A DNA stretch of 64,000 nt from Atopsyche davidsoni (GCA_022113835.1 JAILWY010000026.1:11807001-11871000); one strand, 5' to 3'; counted from the first letter of the stretch, positions 50,701 through 64,000 are shown. Notes: generated from the sequence alone by a model not told the origin. A program made the numbers and translations.

Positions 50701-51289
50701 GAATCCTTGATAGAAGTGTCCTCGCGCCACAGTGCGCTTTACGACACAATGATACGAAGTCTTTTCAGCTGCCATATTTTACGTGCAGCCTTGTACTCTC
50801 AATACCACTCACTGAGATTGCATTTCTCTTAGAGCTAAAATGAAATTTATACCAGATAAAATAATATTGTATGTATATATTTGGTAACCAAAGAGTTAAC
50901 TTTACTCCTTTGAAAGAGTGGCACAAAGATTTTTTTTATTCTTTCGCAGGTTTTCGCAGGAAATTATGTTTTTTGGGTGTTGCCGAATTATTCCTGACCT
51001 TATGTTTTTATTTAAACCAGGTTTGAGTAAGAAATGACGCAGTTAAGCGCCTCATAATACTTTTCATTTTCATCGATAAATTGAATAAGATATGAGTTTA
51101 TTCAACATGAATAATATTCATTTTTGTATTTTACACTGAATAATCACTTTAACTTGGGATTCATTGTTGGTCAAAAGTGACTTGAAGATCAAGCATCCTA
51201 CAATTCAAATTTTTTAATAAATATAAAAACATATAACTTCTCAATATTATAGTTATTCGTAATTACTTTGAGTTTCTATTTATTTTCAG
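47758..51289. other. mixed non-coding DNA
   Basis: GC-enriched patches lie at 47900-48050, 48300-48520, 49340-49560 and 49640-49850. An 18-base T run lies at 48727-48744. A good minus-strand donor (ATAG|GTAAGA) lies near 47880. Frames of 63-89 codons are not recognised. Confidence 0.45.
48727..48744 (+). repeat. poly-T run (18)
   Basis: Eighteen consecutive T. There is no flanking target-site duplication or element body to suggest a retroposon tail. Confidence 0.95.
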
Positions 51290-51500
51290 TCTTCTGACCG
51301 CTTTCAGTGAACTGTTAGACATCGAGAAAGACTTAATAATATTAGCTGCCCTAGGAACACAACGAGGAGCTCAACCCAACAAAAGGAAAAATAATGGATT
51401 CGTTTCCTTTAGGACTTAAGCTGTGATAGTCTTGAACTAATAATACATCTTGTTACTTATTTATTCAAAAAAACATATTCATAAATGTAACTAAAAATAA
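51290..51500 (+). other. weak candidate terminal exon
   Basis: A T-rich acceptor ending in TTATTTTCAG (AG at 51288-51289) is followed by an open frame of about 42 codons, including FSELLDIEKDLIILAALG, which ends in TAA at 51417-51419. An AATAAA hexamer lies near 51495. The order acceptor, frame, stop and polyadenylation signal is that of a last exon. The frame is not long enough to exclude chance in AT-rich DNA, and the peptide is not recognised. Confidence 0.15.
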
Positions 51501-54500
51501 AGAAAAAAAATGATGTGAATATTTTTATAAAAATCACATCTAGAATATATATATCTAACCGTGAGAAAATTCTGCAGCTACAGGGTTTTCCTACAATGAA
51601 TTGCGTCGTGAAAAAATTTCATTATTCCGCAACTTCAAGTGAAAACAGAATGCAAAAGAATCCTCGAGCTCCACCGGCGGCGACGGAAGTAATGCAATGA
51701 AAGTGAGAAAATGAAATTACACCAAATCCGAGATAAAAATAAATTAAATTGGGTTTTACATTTTATAACAGAGCTGCAGGAATGCCGTGAAATTTCCAAC
51801 TGCAAAGTTCGGACTGCAGGGAAAGGGATGAGTGGGACCCGAGCGTCTCGCCCTTCGCACCTGTCCTCGGGCCACCCCCGAGCTCGCAGGCTCCGGGCCC
51901 GCCCGCTGCGGTCCTGGTGTAGTTTTTATTCAAACCTCCCTTTGAAACGGTCTTTGTGTTATTTATGTGCGACTTTAGCGTGAAATTAAAACTTTTGTAA
52001 TAAGATTAATATAGAAGCGTTTTGAAATTAACAGATTCTCTCGAAAAACAAATTGCCAGAAAGTTTTGTACGAGAGAGACGAAAATATCACGAAAGCGTG
52101 TTGCTCTAAAGAATTCATCAAAAGTAATAACTTTTTATTTTAATAACGACAAACGAAATGCTATATCATTATTTTTTTGCACAATGTTTACATACACTAT
52201 CACGTATCACATATCTTTGAAAGACTCAACTGTTAAAATAATCATATTTTACTTTGCATTAGATGATGAAAGATTTCTATATTGAGTTAATCAGATACTA
52301 TGAAATTTATTTATTTCTAGACAATTTTTCAAATCACGTTACATATTTTAACTCACTCTGAGGTTTATAACAAACAATGACATCTATCCGACTATTTTAA
52401 AATGTGTCTTAAGCCTAATCGTGCCACTCGTGTTTAGTGATGACCGCATTCAGAATATAAGAGTAAAGTTTTATAAAAGCTTTAACTCACTTAAATTATT
52501 ATGATATTCAAGTCCCATCCATCAACGCGTGAGATCGTTATCTATTCCGCTTGTTTTGAAGCGTAATATGTATAATCTTAAAACATCTGGTCACTCACGC
52601 TGAAACTCAACTAGAAAAATAGTTTTGTACTTTGTATGTTTTTTATACCCTCCACGTGTGTACCGCTCAGTTGTTATGAACTATTTTCTCATATTCTAAC
52701 ATCGTAATTGAATTAAAAACCTGTGTAAAAATGTTCTTCTGGTGCAAAAAATGTTTTTATAATTTGTTTCATGCGTTATTCGTAAAGTTTGTTGCATTTT
52801 TCAAGTTAAAAATATTAACACTGTAGTTTAGTGACAAAATAAATGAAAAAATAAAACTTTTACTGTTAGCATATATTTGTTAACCTGCTAAACTGAAAGT
52901 ATAAATCGAGTACTTTAAGGCAAATGCTGGCATTATCTCAAAATCTTATTTTGCGATAAAAGAAAATAAATAATTCAGAAACTCGTTTCTTTTATATTTG
53001 CTATAAATATGATAGTACTCAAGAAAATGGTGTTATTATGATAATATGCGCTATTAGAGGACTCTTCTTGAAGGAGGTATAACGACACTGCGCAATAACT
53101 AACAGCGGGTCTGCCTTCCGCGCTCTCCGTATACGACGTAACGAGAGCTCACTTTATTTGATTGCCAGTTAAACCACCTCGGACTCCTCTCACTCTTTCA
53201 ATCTGCTATCCGCTTGCACCATCAAAGTAATCTCCAATCATTTCCACATCTCAACCGCAAACCTCGCCTTCAGCCGGGATGATCATTAATTCCCACTTTT
53301 CCTCCTGCGGGCGCCTCGGCGGCGAGAGTATCCGCTGCCGTCTCGCTTGTTAGTCCTCACCTCGTGTCCTCGCATCCGCGACCTGCCAGGACGGCGGGAG
53401 GAACATTTGCGACGCTAATGACGCGTGAAGCTCGCGCCCCTGGCACACATGCAGACCTGAGGCGACCGAGCTTTTTATGATTTTGCGAGAAAAATTACAC
53501 CGCGAAATTCAACTCGATGGTAATCTTTGAGGATTATTTTTGATACCGTATTAAATCCAGCGCTTTTTTTATTTCGCGGCTCGTTTCAAAGTATCTCCCG
53601 CTTGATACTCTCTTTCGGGATTTTTTTTTTATGTCTTTTTTGCCGTGTAATAATACCCGTAATTACGTCGGATCGCGAAGGGATTCGATATTCAGCGATA
53701 TAAATACAGAATGTTGGAGACAATATTATTACAAATATGTTTTATTTTCTCAAACAAAATATATCGGCTGGTGCTCCGCATCGAATAAGAATAATAAATC
53801 CCCGTCAAAATTTCTACCGCCACAATCAAAAGGCGGAATTTTACGGCGAAGAATAAAAGCGAAATTATGTACTTACCGTGAAAAATTCTACTCGAGGTAC
53901 GTGATATAAATAACGAAGATTGCCGAGAGAATTTGATGTTTTTAGCGCAGGGCGGTGTGTGTGGAGTATCATGTGTAACGCCGGGCGCCCCCGAATGTAA
54001 TCTGACAAGACGAATGGCATCTAATGTAATATACAATTCCTTTTGCTTTCTATTCATAATGCCCGACTCTAGCTTGAATTACAGGATGTGCCGAGGAATA
54101 ACTGAATTACACGAGGCTTCTGCGGGGACGTGGGAAGGGGCGGCCTCGCCTTTCGTGGCTTCAATTGTCATGTTCTGACCGTGTCGTATTCCGTGACAAA
54201 TATCAAAGCAGAACCCTTCGCTTATTCTTAAAGGCCTACACGTATCCCACCTTCTCGACTGATAACAATACGCGCTTATTATTGTGAAGATATTCTGTAT
54301 CCAAATTACTCCAAACGTACAAATTTTCATAAGTACCTTCAGTTACTCAAACGTTAAAAGAAAAATTATTTAAATTTTAATAACGCAGTTTTTATATTTT
54401 ATTGAGATTGAAAGTTTTGGGTTCAGTATGAGTCAAGCTCTAGTTTACTGATACTGTTCTTTACAAACAAACAACTCCTCTGCGACGAGAAGAAATCAAA

Positions 54501-57000
54501 AGAAATAGCTGATAATCAATCCGAGGTAGCCGGCATGTGCCCGACGTCATATTTGTTATTCAATCTCTTATCGCTTCTGTCACGTTCCCATACGAAAAAA
54601 GTATCGTTTTGTCTCTCAGACAAATCGCCTTAAGGGAAGAAAAATTCGCACGGAGCGTGAGGACTTATCGTGCGGGGGCGCTGGCACGAGGGGGCGAGGG
54701 GAAGGCCACGAGGGGACACCCGAGTGTTGACTTAGACCGACAATACATCTGGAGACTTGCCGCTCTTACCTTAAGCCCCGATTCTTTTCTTAACACAAAT
54801 GGTTTTTTTATTATGGTCAAAATATGTGATTTAAGATGAACGTTGCATGTCACCTTAAAAAAAATGTTGACTAACTTACATTACTTGTACCTGTACCTAT
54901 CGCAGGTGTGTTGCAGGTGTGTGCCCCCATTTTGTTATACAGCCCCAGTGTGTAACGACATCCAAAATAATTACAGTTGGTCAAATATACAAAATAGCAA
55001 ACATAATATATTTATAAATATATTCAAGGCGAACCTGGGTAATTCGTAAAATGATTTTGTAGTTTGTAATTGATATATAATAGGTATGAGTAATTATCAA
55101 ATTAAACGGAGCAGATGTTATGTATTGATTAACAATCACGTCCTCGATGTGCCTTGGTGGCCGGTATGGAATGTTCCCATACGTGTAACTTAAGTGCGGA
55201 GTAAAAAATCACTTCAACGAAATCCGATAAGGCGATTTATGTTGGTTTCATTAAAAAGCATTCAACTCTAATGATTCCAGTAGCTATGTCGGCTGTATAT
55301 TATTGATAGCTTCATAAAAAACAAGCTTTAGCTAATTAATTTAGACCAGAGCGCGTAATAATATCACAAGTAGGTTTATTAAGCTATAAAAAAATATTTT
55401 AATGACTTTAAATGAAACCAAATATATAATGCTGACCTGAGCAGGAATTCGGCTATTTTCATTTAATCTTTATTGTACTTCAATATTTTACTAGACTTTT
55501 AATTTTATTTAAATATTTTAATACCCATTTCAACTTTTATAAGAATATTATCATCTATAAAATGAAGCATTAAAACGAAACAAATAAAAACAATTTTTAA
55601 ATTAAACTTTCAAAGTAAAGAAATGAAATGGGATAAAATATATTTCTTGTAAAAATGTTATGAAATTTCTAAAATTTTCTCTTGAAAATCCCCTAAGGGA
55701 GAACTGATTGAGTGATATTACTTATAACAAGGAATACAGACAGATATCGAAATAAGCACAACTTCTTATATATCCGCTGTAGGTTTACTAACAATATAAA
55801 TATATTTTTACAAATGATTTACAAACTTCAATTGAATAGAAAACATTTAAAAAGTGGATATTTCAATTGAGAAGATACTCTCTTGTTAGTATGCATAAAT
55901 TCATTTAAATATTACATATTAAAATTGAACATTCAATTACCCGTATTTTACTAAAATTTTCTGAGGTATAACATATTTCATTATGAAAAACGTGAGTACC
56001 ATTTACCTAAAACATGTTGTTAGTAAAGACGTTGATTATACTGAGGTTCATACGAGGCACAGGCTGTTTTAAACGTTTGGTGTATTCGTCGTTTGGATGG
56101 GAGTAGAACATTTGTTCGAGTCGGCTCATTCGTTAGAGAGCGCTTAACTAAGGTGACCTCGCTGCTTTATTTCATTTAGTGCACATAAAGATGGGCGTGC
56201 GAGTGTTTGGTTGGACTTTATGCGTCCGCCGCAGGGGCAGTCGTCCCTCAAACATCCCCGGCCAGTAAAACAAGGGCTGTAAAGCATTCGCAAAATACCA
56301 GCGACCCCGGGTCGTGTGCGCCGCCGCGAGAAGAATCTGGAACTTTTATATTAAATCTGCGAGAACTGCATGTGAAATGTTGATTACTTTTATGAGTATA
56401 TATGTGAACACGAAAACTAAACGTAATATTAAAGAATAAAATTAAATTGAAAGCTACATTTCGGTTTACCCAACAAACTAAATTTAACATACTAAAAACT
56501 TCATTTGTTACATATATTAAACACAATTCCATGTTCGTAGTTATTTTATTTTTCAGGCATCAAATTTCAAACGAATGTTTAAAAAAGAAAACCCTTTAAA
56601 AAAATATGGTAAAAACAGTTTTTTTTAATATATATATTATAAGTAAACATCACTTTAGGCTTCTGAATATCAATGCAAATTATTTAAAATTTCAGCTCCT
56701 ACAAGATCTGCATATATTATATTTTGTGCACATTACAGTTTCACTGTTTAATAATCGTATTTCTGAAAAGTGTCAACTGTAAGTCAACACATTGTGGGCA
56801 ATTTAAAATATGCACGTGTAGTCTGTAAATAAACATACCTAAAATACTAGCTTGTTACTAGTATGGTTAGACAGACATAAGTGGAGACTGTAAAATAATC
56901 AAATCTCCAGCACTCCCAGCTCAGACGAAAACTGGCATTACAATAAGCGAGCAGACTGACAAAGTCGGCGTATAAACTGTCATTACGAGGCGTCGTAACT
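51501..57000. other. mostly AT-rich non-coding DNA
   Basis: GC islands lie at 51820-51930, 53090-53480 and 53950-54000. A tandem GCAGGTGTGTK pair lies at about 54903-54924. Two minus-strand donor sites are near consensus: CACG|GTAAGT (exon edge 53877) and TTAAG|GTAAGA (exon edge 54770). The first ends a 60-codon ATG-started frame from 54057. The second ends an 84-base segment (54853-54770) preceded by a T-rich acceptor and open in one frame. Neither peptide is recognised. 55400-56000 is very AT-rich. Confidence 0.4.
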
Positions 57001-60000
57001 TGGCATTATTGCCGTCTTAAAGTAGATTACGCTCCCCATAGTCCCGCGGGACCGGGGCGGCTAGGGCGGCGCTGGTCATCGCCACTTGACCACCGCGGCG
57101 CACCCGCCCACCCCAGACGTACCCCTTGCTATTTAAACTTACTTTTTGCAAGCTTCGCTGAGTTTCTTCGGTCTCTGTTGCAGTCTTTATGATTTTATAT
57201 GCTGTTGTATGTTCTAAATGTACTAGTTTTTTTTTTTGCTTCGACTTTAACTTTTACTGTTCATTCGGTCGAGATCTCTTTGTCTGATAATTCGAACTTC
57301 GTAGGATAAAAATAATTAAGTATATAGTGAAAATACTCACGTATTGCGGATCTATAGCAACTTTTATATTGGCTAGTAATCTAGAAAAGCCATTTCAAAT
57401 GCAATAAAACTTAGAAAAATCCATACGGGATCTGTACTCTCGGGTTGTGAGAGGGAGGCCCAGTACGTCAGAGTGAACTATGGCGACTCCGTAAGGCTAA
57501 TAATGAAATTTTATTGTGGGCCTGCCGCCGGCGGACGCAGTAACAATCGCATAAAAAATCCACGAGCCGCCCGTGCGCGCCTGCCTGCTTGTTTGTGTCC
57601 ACAAAAACATTACTTTCAATCGAGTTAACCTTCAAACCTTTTCATGCTGAAAGCGGCCGTATCTTTTGCAGCCCGCGCTGCCCCTCGCCCCCTGACATTT
57701 GCTCAGAAAGTGCAGCGATTATAGTTCGCGCATGGCCGACTCCCATTCATATAATAATTATATCAAAGCCCGCATATTAGATTATGGAGAACGCTCCGAC
57801 CCCTTCCGACGCCGCGGCGGAGCGGAGCGCGAGAAGAGGACGGATGCGCTTCTCCGGCGTCTTTCTTTACCCGCTCCGATATTAAAGTGAAAATTATTTC
57901 GCCAGGCGAGACGTCTCTGACATAAATGAAATGATATAATTCCCGACTCTCATAATGGACACTGAATAAAGTGCTGGAAATTTGTTTCAGCGCACATAAT
58001 CCTCCACTATAAATGAATATTGGAAATCTACTGCGACTCCGTTCCATTTAAAGTATCGCTTTATTTATCCAAATGGAATTACGTCGCAACAAAGGCAAGA
58101 AAGTGTCGCAGTAAACAGCGGCGACCTGCTCTGCCCACGCCGGGAGTGCGGTACCTGCCGGCCGAGAAGCGTTAGGATTCTAACGCTCGTCTACGTGACT
58201 CACATATTGTGCGCCGAAGTTCTCATACCTACGGAATAGATTGTAACTGCAACTTTCCCGACCGTAAAAAACTTCCGATTGCGTTGCTTTCGATCCGAAC
58301 CGCTGGGCGATCTCTCTGGTGGATACGTTGGCCACATCCTAATTTATACAATCATCCGGTTCATTTAATCCACTAAACCGTTTGACCATTCTTCATTCGG
58401 AGCTCGCATTCTAAATCGGTCTGCAGTGACCGCCGCCGTTTATATTTTGTGCTGATTCAATTTTAGAGCGGAATCGTGATGGAATAGATTAATGTATATA
58501 GCATAAAACACAAACCGAGCCCCGCGTTATATTACTGACGCAAATGGCTCGAAAATCATTGATCGCTCACACCTGGCATGGTAGCTGAATTAAATATGGT
58601 CCGCTGGACATTGAATTGGAAACTAAATTAATGAAGAGAACACATCTAACTTTCTGGGACGATTTATACTTGGAACGATGCCCAAAATAATATCACAAAT
58701 GTTTGGTCAATCACGCGAGTCGGAATTGAATAGCAGCTTTGTTTGACTCGAATATACTATCATTTGAGACACATTGCGAGCCATGTTAGGTTGTTTTTGT
58801 TACATAAAAGCTATTTTATTTTAACAAACTAGTCATGTCAGTATTTATGCTTACATAAAAATCCCAAATATAACAATTACGCTACCTTCATAAATTAATG
58901 TACTCTCAGTTGCCAGTGCTTGTAAATTGATTCATGTCGTTCTAATCGCATTAGTGTGCGACCCGCTATTCGTGATGGCGTAAACAGCAACATCAAACGT
59001 CCAATAAAAACACATGACAGTGCGCGGCGAGTAGTTCAATTATCTAATTATCTGAACAGTAGTTACCAAAAGCATTAGTAATTGCAATTTTGACGTAAAC
59101 CTCAATGGAAGCGCTATCGGAGCGAAATTAGCGGCGGCGTCCACCCCCGCCCGCTCGCTGAACTGATTGTTACCGTCGATAAATCGGTGCGGGTCGTCGA
59201 TATGCGCGGATTTAAGTTCCCTTTTAATCGATCCCCAGTCCGTATAAACAATACGTTTGCCCCGGCAATGTTTTAAATACGCACGACTCGACAAGCGCGA
59301 GTGGCGCAGCGGGCACGGCCGCGTCAGTCGAGTGCCAGCATTTCGATTTGCAATTAAAAGGTAATACCGTCATTAGGGAATAAGGCGGGGTGCGGTGGCC
59401 CCGGATGTGCGGGTTCAGCCCGCTGAGGTAAAATTTAACGTTGTATCCCGATTTCGGGCCGGGATAATCCCTCGCATCAACTGTATCAAAGTAATTCCAT
59501 ATTTACTGTGGCGGTTAACCCCCGCCCCCGCTACATTGTCACCCGGCCTGCCTTTTGTTCGGGCGCCCTTGTCGCTTTAGTTATTTTGTGTAACTTTATA
59601 AATACTCGGAATTTATATATTCAGACAATAAAACGAGCTGCACGGGCGCTCGAGGCGGCGATATAACATTCCTATTTTAACATTTTAATGTACGAAAGAA
59701 TAATAGTCGGAATAATGTCTTCCTTTTCCCTGGCAATGTTTAATTTCGCTAACAACTTTTCGTCTATTGGCGATACGGAGTTTCGCACAAAGCTTCCGCG
59801 AATTACGTCCACTCCCCAGCGACGATTATCCCGATTGTTAGACTTCGCGATACAAGGGAGACCGGTCGCGAGGGCTTGCAGAAACACAGGAAGCGCTGCT
59901 CGCCGCGGCACAGCATATTTGCAACATTTCCATTTCCTTCAAACGGACCGAGCAGCGCGAGGTGACTTTCGCGATCCACGCGCAATATCCGATCGGCTAC

Positions 60001-60480
60001 CTGTCCTGATTTGCGATAAATCCAGCAGTCATTAAAACATTTCTTTGGCATTCATATCAGCTTTCTAAATGTCTCGAATGATTTATACCGAAAAGAAGCC
60101 CCTTTCTCAAAAATACTTTTACAACTTCAAAAATAGCAAGCGAATAACTTGTTTAATACACAATTTCACATAAATCAAACGGTCCCCAAATAATATTCCC
60201 ATAAATAAGATATCTGGTTCGACGTTTCTCCTGAATTACAAACAACATGTCTCTCAGGCGCGCTGACATTATGAGCCGCTTTATTTTACTCGCAGCCCAC
60301 GGCGGAGCGCAAACAGTTGTAACTTATAAAATCGCAATCGATAAACTTTCCGTAACGAAATTTATGAAGACGAGAGCGCCGCGGGCTCCCCGCGAGACGC
60401 CGCCGGCCCGCGCCAGGCCCGGACTCACCGCGCTCTCCCCCCTTGCTGCACCCACACTGCTTAAACTGCGTGTCTGATCT
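57001..60480. other. GC/CpG-enriched block, no gene recognised
   Basis: Islands lie at about 57040-57130, 57500-57890, 58090-58620, 59090-60050 and 60240-60480, with TAATTA/TTTAT-type cores throughout. Frames such as 59688-60035 (115 codons) have antisense frames of similar length (82 and 79 codons), which points to CpG-rich composition. No RNA gene or mobile element was recognised. Candidate regulatory elements only. Confidence 0.35.
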
Positions 60481-63400
60481 TATAATCTAAATATTATTGC
60501 TGCCATGATTTATGAGTAATTAAAAAAACATACAAAAATAAAGCAGCTCTTTCATACAATAATACTTTGTATCTGGATCTGCTGGAACGAATTCAGTTGA
60601 TTTAAAAATTAAATAAAACTTACAATCATCACAAATACTGTTTATTTCGCAACTTAAAAACGATAATCTTTAAATTAAAAAAAAAAAAAAAAATTAATAT
60701 TAAGAGATAGAGCGTAATGCAATTCAAATTTCCAATTCTAGGAATTCAAATAAACTCCTGCGGGAGATAAAAACTCGGGGTGTTTTTTTTATCACATTGA
60801 AAAAATACAGTCAATTCATAAAAAAATCAGAAATAATGAGCGAGACGAAACTTGGCATTTCATACATAAAATATCTTCCCCTCGGGTGGAATATGTACAT
60901 ATAAATCGGTCCCTCTATCTAGCTGTGCGGCGCGCCCGAAAATTCCCAAATCCGGATCCGGACTCTTTATCTAGCGTTTCCATTCACAAAGTGAACTCTT
61001 GTAATCGCGCCGCCCGGGGCCTGCGGGGAACAAATCATTTTGTAATATTATTCTCCGATATTTCAAATGGAAAGAAAAGCACCGCTCAATTATTGGAGGA
61101 ATTCTGAGGATTTTTTCTCGGGACGTTCTGGGAACGCGCCGGAGCGCAGCGGAAATACGATTAACGCTTTAGCGCAAATATTTAAATGTACCGTTATTTG
61201 TTTTCTTTTTCACAGATTAACATCTCTTGATTGAAATAACATTTTAATGCTGGCAACTTAGCGCTTCCGTGATTGGTATATATTTATATTAAAAAATGTT
61301 AAAAATAGAATCAAGAGAAATATAAATCATTTTCAAATTAAAAAACAATGCAAGTGTCGGTCATTTTTACTTATCATTTTCACGTTAGTCATTCAAAGAT
61401 TCATTTTTGATTTCACGACAATTTCGTCGTAATCTTCGCATACTATTTTGTATTTACTTATCGACAAGGTCTGATAATATTTTGGATTTCCAGGTTTTTT
61501 TTATACGGATCTCATCAAAACAAGCTTGCGTACAATTGAAACTAGTTTTTCTCTGTATTTACAACGCTCAGCTCGGTGTAATTACGTATTCCCTCTGCCC
61601 CCGCTCCTCGTCGCCGCCCTCGGTGTGATGGCAATGCTCATTACTTGTATCAGCCAGAACGGTTAGCCTCTGATTAACGACTTGATACACCGGCGATCAT
61701 TTATTTATAGGCCGCCCCGGCTAGGAGCGCCCCGCGCCGTCCGCCACGGTCACTCAAGTCGCGTATGCTAAGCACTGCCTCCGCTCCTTGAACAGCGGAG
61801 GGAAATAAAGCCTTCGGATTTACAACACGCATTAATGATTTCTGTTTCTCAAAAGTCACGATATCGATCGAAGGCAAAGACTGGGAGCAGCTTGGAAGTG
61901 AAGTTTTATTTAATTTGTTAAAAAATATACTTTATCCAGTGTATATAATATTGAGTAATTTAAAATAAAAATTACGAACATCACATCTAAAAACGTATTT
62001 TAATCACTATACAAATTATAAATAAAACTAAATAAAAAAATATTGTATTGAGCAATAGAACACCCAGATAACGCAGCAAATATTATTTAAAATTTAATAA
62101 AACTTCGTATATATTTAATGAATTGAGAGTAGTACTATACAAATAACATTAGTATTCATATATTTTAAGGTATTTAAAATTTTTAAAGAAAATTAAAAAA
62201 AAAATTATATTAAATATTTTCACATAATACTTTGATAATTTAGCACCTTCATAAAGATTATGTATGTTTATGTTTTCATAACGAATTACAAATAATAAAA
62301 TAACTCAAATATATTTGGTGTACAAATAAGTTTTAAAGGATTTTCAAGTGATGACGTTACTAGTATTAAATCGAAACGGACAGTGTTGAGACTAACTTCA
62401 TTTTATAACCTCATCTTTAGGCTTTCTTTTTCAGTATGTGTCATTTCGCTGAAGTGGAAACAACTTAGATTTTGTGTGCTCCGAATATGGAAGATGGGAA
62501 AAAGTAGTGGCTAGCGATGGACAACACTTTGAAAAATGAACTTGTAACAATTTTTAATTGAAATAAATAAATTTAAGAGTTTGAAACAACCAAACAAAAT
62601 TAAAGTATTTATTCATAGCACTAACATGATTAGCACCGTTTTTAGTGAACATTTTTAATGTCAAAGGGGTAAGGGTTCAAAATGAACCGAGTTCACAGGA
62701 ACGGCGCTGTCTCTCACGTTTGATTGAACCACATAATGATACAGTGCAGCGTAGTAAACGTCAAACCCAATCCGGGAGATTAGACGGGACTTCCCTCTCA
62801 GCCACCACGCAATAAAGTGCGGCTCCCGGGCGGCGCGACGCGGCGGATTCCACTCTTAGTGGAGATTTCCCCGGAGGACGGCGGAACAAAATATCGAACT
62901 TGTTTACGAACAGATTTGCGCCGCGATATCATTTCATTTGCATGCGGGGATATTTTCAGCGCCGCTTATCTGCGTCTTATTTGCAGGTTCGGATTCCGAA
63001 TTCCTAAGCCGTGCTCGCCCTATTTCAATGCGCTATTCTAGATGCTAAATGAAGATCCCAAATAAAACTCACTCGCTTAGTTGATTTGTTTCAAACGGGC
63101 GTTTTAAATTTACTATCTTTATCGTATATTTAGCACACCAACGCGACTAAATATAAATGGCGACTTCTGTTAATATCATAACTTGTATGCCTATGTTTTT
63201 TTGTTTGTTTAGTATGTGGTTTAAATGAAACAATTATGTAACAACGCAATCTTTTAGTTTTTAAAAGCACGCTCTTTGAAACTGCCATTTTGTTGTTCGC
63301 CAACGGATGGATGAACGCAGTTTCTCGAAGGTAGATAGTAAAAAAGTTAAGGTACTAAAATAAGCGAAATAATAAATTAGCGCCTGACACAAACCTGGGC

Positions 63401-64000
63401 TTCTCAGACAATCGTATCGGATAATCTTATTGTTTGAGTTGAGCGCTCTGCGCCACTATTACGGTCTCCTTATATGTGTTGTTTGGATAATGGTCGTAGT
63501 TTTGCAGCAGTCATAGTTGTCGGAGCTTCGGGCATCGCCGTGTGTTATATTATGCAAAGCTTCATTTATTTGTATGTTGGCGTGAACCGCGGCCAGGTAC
63601 GAACGGAATAAGTCTTAAATGAGAATTTTCACACCGAGGCCGTTAAGCTTTTATCGCACTTTAAAAACGGGCCTAAAATATTACTTAAAAGGCTTAGAGC
63701 GACACACAATACAACAATGGCGACCGTATTTAACATAAAACCGTAAATTCTTTTGCTTTTTTTAAAATGGATTGTTTTAAACTCGCCGCGAAATAAAATT
63801 CTTAATAATTCGGAGAGAAAGAAACGCGAGTTCGCTTTCCGTCCGAATATAATTAAGAACGGAAATATTTCACTCCGGGAGGGAAGTGGCCGGACTCGGC
63901 GAGAGTTTACCTCGGCGGGTCGTAATTAACTCGCTTGTTGTGGATTTTTCCTTCAACTGCGTCGAGATAACCTTTTCAAACACGGCTCGTTGCAGTGAAC
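60481..64000. other. AT-rich non-coding DNA with islands at 62.7-63.05 kb and the right edge
   Basis: A 17-base A run lies at 60677-60693. A very good acceptor-like site (T/C tract ending in TTTCACAG, AG at 61214-61215) has no partner donor. 61900-62690 is very AT-rich. A GC/CpG island spans about 62690-63050 (74-codon frame, unrecognised) and another starts near 63780 and runs off the window. Confidence 0.45.
60677..60693 (+). repeat. poly-A run (17)
   Basis: Seventeen consecutive A within AT-rich DNA. No flanking duplication or element body was seen. Confidence 0.95.

Noticed and set aside
56111..56130. TTTGTTCG start resembling miR-375, and GTTCGAGTC resembling a tRNA B box
   Set aside because: The rest of the miR-375 sequence does not match. 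There is no A box, acceptor stem or cloverleaf around the B-box-like motif.
59688..60035. 115-codon plus-strand frame
   Set aside because: Overlapped by antisense frames of 79 and 82 codons in a CpG-rich island, and no recognisable domain.
1..64000. CRISPR array, integron, phage or bacterial operon
   Set aside because: No spacer-repeat structure, ribosome-binding-site-led gene order or long frames; the composition and splice signals are eukaryotic.

Overview
The window looks like intergenic or giant-intron DNA from an animal nuclear genome, most likely an insect and perhaps a moth or butterfly. The reasons are an AT-rich background with poly-A/T runs and (TA)n/(CA)n microsatellites, many GC- and CpG-rich islands of 150-600 bp rich in TAATTA/TTATTA-type sites, metazoan-type splice signals, and no bacterial gene organisation. 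The lepidopteran placement is an impression of composition, not a proof.

No protein-coding gene can be called with confidence. The longest ATG-started frame is 136 codons, none of the frames shows a domain I recognise, and most long frames sit in GC-rich islands where both strands lack stops by composition. I saw no tRNA, rRNA, known conserved insect microRNA, CRISPR array, transposon protein or clear transposon termini.

What can be supported falls into three groups. (1) Simple repeats: a (TA)30 tract near 11.3 kb, a (CA)n(TA)n tract near 36.8 kb, and six G/C-rich arrays near 1.9, 8.3, 15.9, 25.9, 44.5 and 47.7 kb. Several of these have clear short periods (10, 7, 8 and 20 bp) and all could form G-quadruplexes. 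(2) Splicing signals: a near-textbook recursive splice site on the plus strand at 42775/42776, with branch-point-like sequence, pyrimidine tract, abutting CAG and GTAAGT, and a downstream donor. There are also small plus-strand exon candidates at 30921-30958 and 32031-32079, and a minus-strand exon candidate at 6357-6490. If the recursive site is real, much of the window is one very long plus-strand intron of a gene whose main exons lie outside. (3) A minus-strand, stop-interrupted, cysteine-rich reading frame at 25264-25506 with a repeated cysteine spacing, which could be a decayed coding exon.

Layout: 1-8 kb is mostly AT-rich with small islands. 8.6-11.6 kb is a GC-rich cluster. 11.6-20 kb is AT-rich with islands at 13.2, 15.9 and 17.3 kb. 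20.9-23.7 kb is mixed. 25.9-30.5 kb is the most GC- and CpG-rich part. 30.5-34 kb is AT-rich and holds the two small exon candidates. 34.8-36 kb and 40.4-41.9 kb are islands. 42-45.5 kb is very AT-rich and holds the recursive site. 46.3-48.5 kb is GC-rich. 50.8-57 kb is AT-rich apart from an island at 53.1-53.5 kb. 57-60.5 kb is a long GC-enriched block, and the rest is AT-rich with islands at 62.7-63.05 kb and at the right edge. Islands of this kind in a gene-poor region resemble the conserved non-coding elements around insect developmental genes, but showing that needs alignments to other genomes.
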